DNA of 64,000 bases from Paragonimus skrjabini miyazakii (lineage: Eukaryota > Platyhelminthes > Trematoda > Plagiorchiida > Troglotrematidae), in assembly GCA_014338405.1 (NCBI GenBank), contig JTDE01000697.1:33493-97492 (forward strand). Reading direction: 5' to 3'. The position numbers and the translations under genes were made by a program. Shown here one piece after another: positions 61,501 through 64,000 of this stretch (the stretch's first letter is position 1; every line of letters starts with the position of its first letter). The notes under the pieces were generated by a model. That model did no database searches. It saw only the letters and a program-made list of their open reading frames with translations, and had not been told where the DNA came from.

Positions 61501-62941
61501 TCTAATTTTTCATGTATAAAATGCTTGTACCTTGTGTAATCATGAAAACCTTCTGTGAATTGACTTCTTATGAATTCTAGGGAATGCGGAAACGTTTAAT
61601 ATAGGACAGTCTACTGATTAGACGGACTCGATCATGCTGGTTTCTTTAAACTTTTCTAGCTTCCGACTGCTTAATAAAAATATGGAATTGCCAGACATTG
61701 CGTTATGATCGTAAGTTGTAGATGCTCTCTGCTGTACCGAACTTCAAAACTTATATTCTTCTAGTCAAAAGATCTTGCATATTCAGTTATTTCATTCTCA
61801 GGAATTTCCATACAATGCCTAGGTGTACTGCAGTCAAAATCCTTGGCATCACACTGATTTCTAATGGACTTTAGTCATTTCACACGAATGATTGCCCTTT
61901 TAGTTTCGTTCTCCCTTCCTGAAATTAAAAATCTTCCTATGCATTCTGTTAGCAGACGCATCTCCTAACGAAGCAGCAAAGGCAAATCACGTCATATCGA
62001 TTGATCTACCCGGCTTCCAGTGAGTTGATATGTTTTAACTCACTCAACTAATCAATCTCACTCAGTTACTCAGATGGCAGCTGCGCGATCGAACGCCTGT
62101 ACGTTATCTGAACTATTATCTCGCGTTGACTCTCTGATGCCTCCCATAACGTGATTTGTTCTAAGGCTATGACTGCCAGATATGCTCATCTTGATTTATT
62201 TGTCATGCATCTTGCCGGTCATGTATGGTACTCATTTCGCCCTATAAATTTAGAGCCTCTGTGGCCCAATTCTGACTCATCTCACCCTCCCAATAAAAGA
62301 TGTTGCCGCACCTATTCTCTTTCTCACTTCTGGGTCAAGCGATTGAACGCATACTTATACGCGACAATTTAATACATTTGTAGTTTATTGGGCGTTTTCA
62401 GCAGGAGCATTGTAACTTCTCATGAGATGCATTGTTTTGCCCTTGTATTCGTCGTTTAACTTACTGGCGTGCTTAAAATTGACTATCATGTGCTTACTCG
62501 TTTATTTGAATAACCTGACTTTTTTCTATCTGATTAACAGCTCATTTACTCACTTCTAAACAATTCATGTTTGTGATATCTCTCTCTCATAAAATGCTTT
62601 ATGTCAACCACTTCCGTACAAAGTGTACATATTCATTGTGTTACTCTCCGTCAGTCATAAGATGTACAAAATTCTGTTCGTACGAACATCAGCATAAAGG
62701 GATGTCATTCCGTTTATATTTATCTCACCATATTGGTAACAAACAGAAGTGCCAACTTTATCAGTAAACTTCCTGCGGATAATTTGTGCAGTTTATTTCA
62801 GACCCAATCAAGTCTATAGACTGGTGTCAATGTTAAGAACACTTATGGAAAAAGTGCAAAAACTCAGTCTACAAGAAGATCCTGGCTGGTAATACAATTT
62901 TGTTACTAATAATTACTATGCCATACTAGATAAGTTAATAC
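61501..62941. other. Unassigned sequence
   Basis: Nothing recognised; open frames at 62151-62372 and 62567-62767 have no motif. Confidence 0.4.
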
Positions 62942-63212
62942 AAACCCAACTGCGATAAATCAGGACTTTGGTTGGATTCGAACGAGTGGCAGAAAAAGCA
63001 CGTTGACACTTTGCTAACAAAATCGGTAATTTACACCAAAATCTGCCCACCCATCAGCCCCACTGTCTCGTACCGAATCTAAAAAATCATCCGACCAGCA
63101 CACGCGGGAATTCATTAACTCCACTGGTGGGCATAAAAACTATATTAGTGATAATCGGTTTGGCAAGATTCTAACCCAGCCGAAGTCCAGATATTTTGCA
63201 GTTGATTCCGTA
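62942..63212. repeat. Palindromic repeat with tRNA-like arms, copy 3
   Basis: The left arm holds AAACCCAACTG then GACTTTGGTTGGATTCGAAC. The right arm holds AAGATTCTAACCCAGCCGAA followed by GTCCAGATATTTTGCAGTTG, complementary to the left. The A box of the right arm has been lost. The internal segment CACCCATCAGCCCCACTGTC recurs near 42526. Confidence 0.6.
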
Positions 63213-64000
63213 CCGAAATAACATGATCTCTTGATTGTTGTTGATAAGTTTGAATGCTTTAATTTGCATTACGCGAAATGTTCTATTTCAGCAGTCTTCC
63301 ATAAATATTTCCGTTTATAATTTGCAAATACTCTGTATCCATTTTACACTGCACGGTGAAAATTTTTTAGCCCAAACGCTAAGTTATTTCATCATCATGT
63401 ACTGGAGTTTTCGATTACTTTCACAAGAGGAGCGGAACCAATCCTTGAATTAATGGTGCGTGGGACTGTTCACCACAAGAGTACCAGACTCACCCCCGAT
63501 GAAATTGATCATATAAACTGCAGTAAACCCCAACGTTTTTCCTCAACAGTTTCTAAATGTATGCTTAAAAGTATAAGTTAGGCATATACGCGCTCAGGAC
63601 CCCCATGGAAATAGTAACATGCATGAAACAATTACTTGAATATGGACAGAATCAAAACACGTACTTTCCTTTTCTTTCCCGTTTATCCCATCGCAATTGT
63701 TCTCAATTTAACCGAGTGATTTGAATAGACGCTTTTGATCAGTTTTTGAATAATTATAATACACGTTTTCTATCAGTTATGAAATATTCCCGGACTGTTA
63801 CCCATCTCCTTCCTATTTTTGGCTGCACGTTGGTTTCTATGAAAAATTGATGGTTTTGTCATGAATTGCTATAAAATCGAGCAAATAATGAAACATGAAT
63901 AAAGCGGTCAGAATTAAACATGTTCATGTTTACATGTTCAATCCCGTGCTAGTATCATAGTGTTCAGTAGTATGTTCACTTCTTCCACAAAGAAGCCGAA
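63213..64000. other. Unassigned AT-rich sequence
   Basis: A 72-codon frame at 63235-63453 is not recognised. No other feature seen up to the window edge. Confidence 0.4.

Overview
The window reads as repeat-rich, gene-poor, AT-rich chromosome of a flatworm, most likely a trematode. I infer this from the retroelement community: an RTE-like LINE of the fluke type, decayed Penelope-like elements with GIY-YIG tails, a CR1/Jockey-like LINE, and a short tRNA-derived SINE that carries a hammerhead ribozyme, as the schistosome Sm-alpha family does. The exact genus cannot be named from the sequence.

Only one convincing host gene is present: a complete, single-exon cAMP-dependent protein kinase regulatory subunit at 20763-21905 (+). 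It has a type II-like docking domain and two intact cAMP-binding domains, but the inhibitor-site serine is replaced by glycine. A strong 3' splice or trans-splice acceptor ends at 20350 and is followed by a 412-nt leader with no ATG before the start codon. About 1.2 kb of T-rich sequence downstream is the probable 3' UTR.

The rest is a graveyard of mobile elements. Layout: 1-175 is a Penelope-type terminal region with an intact hammerhead. SINE copies or fragments lie at 188-472, 1873-1975, 14241-14460, 18575-18613 (-), 18774-19013, 45950-46230, 59331-59478 (-), 59521-59612 and 61214-61500. A separate palindromic repeat with tRNA-like arms lies at 980-1218, 42688-42952 and 62942-63212, with partial copies near 42395-42560 and 43000-43090. 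An RTE-like LINE runs 28880-30215 (-) and is interrupted by a 381-base assembly gap. Penelope-like relics occupy 30790-31464 (+), 37144-37885 (-) and 59985-61060 (+). A decayed CR1-like LINE fills 50035-52345 (+).

The most interesting system is the ribozyme set. Hammerhead cores occur in two unrelated kinds of element. In the SINE, a Pol III-type tRNA-like head is followed within 20 nt by a hammerhead with a 6-nt palindromic helix III. In the Penelope-like elements, a hammerhead with an 8-nt palindromic helix III sits about 85-90 bp after the GIY-YIG reading frame. Two copies (74-112 and 46078-46122) keep every core nucleotide; the others show graded decay. Long stretches elsewhere contain nothing I can recognise, and most open frames there look like chance.
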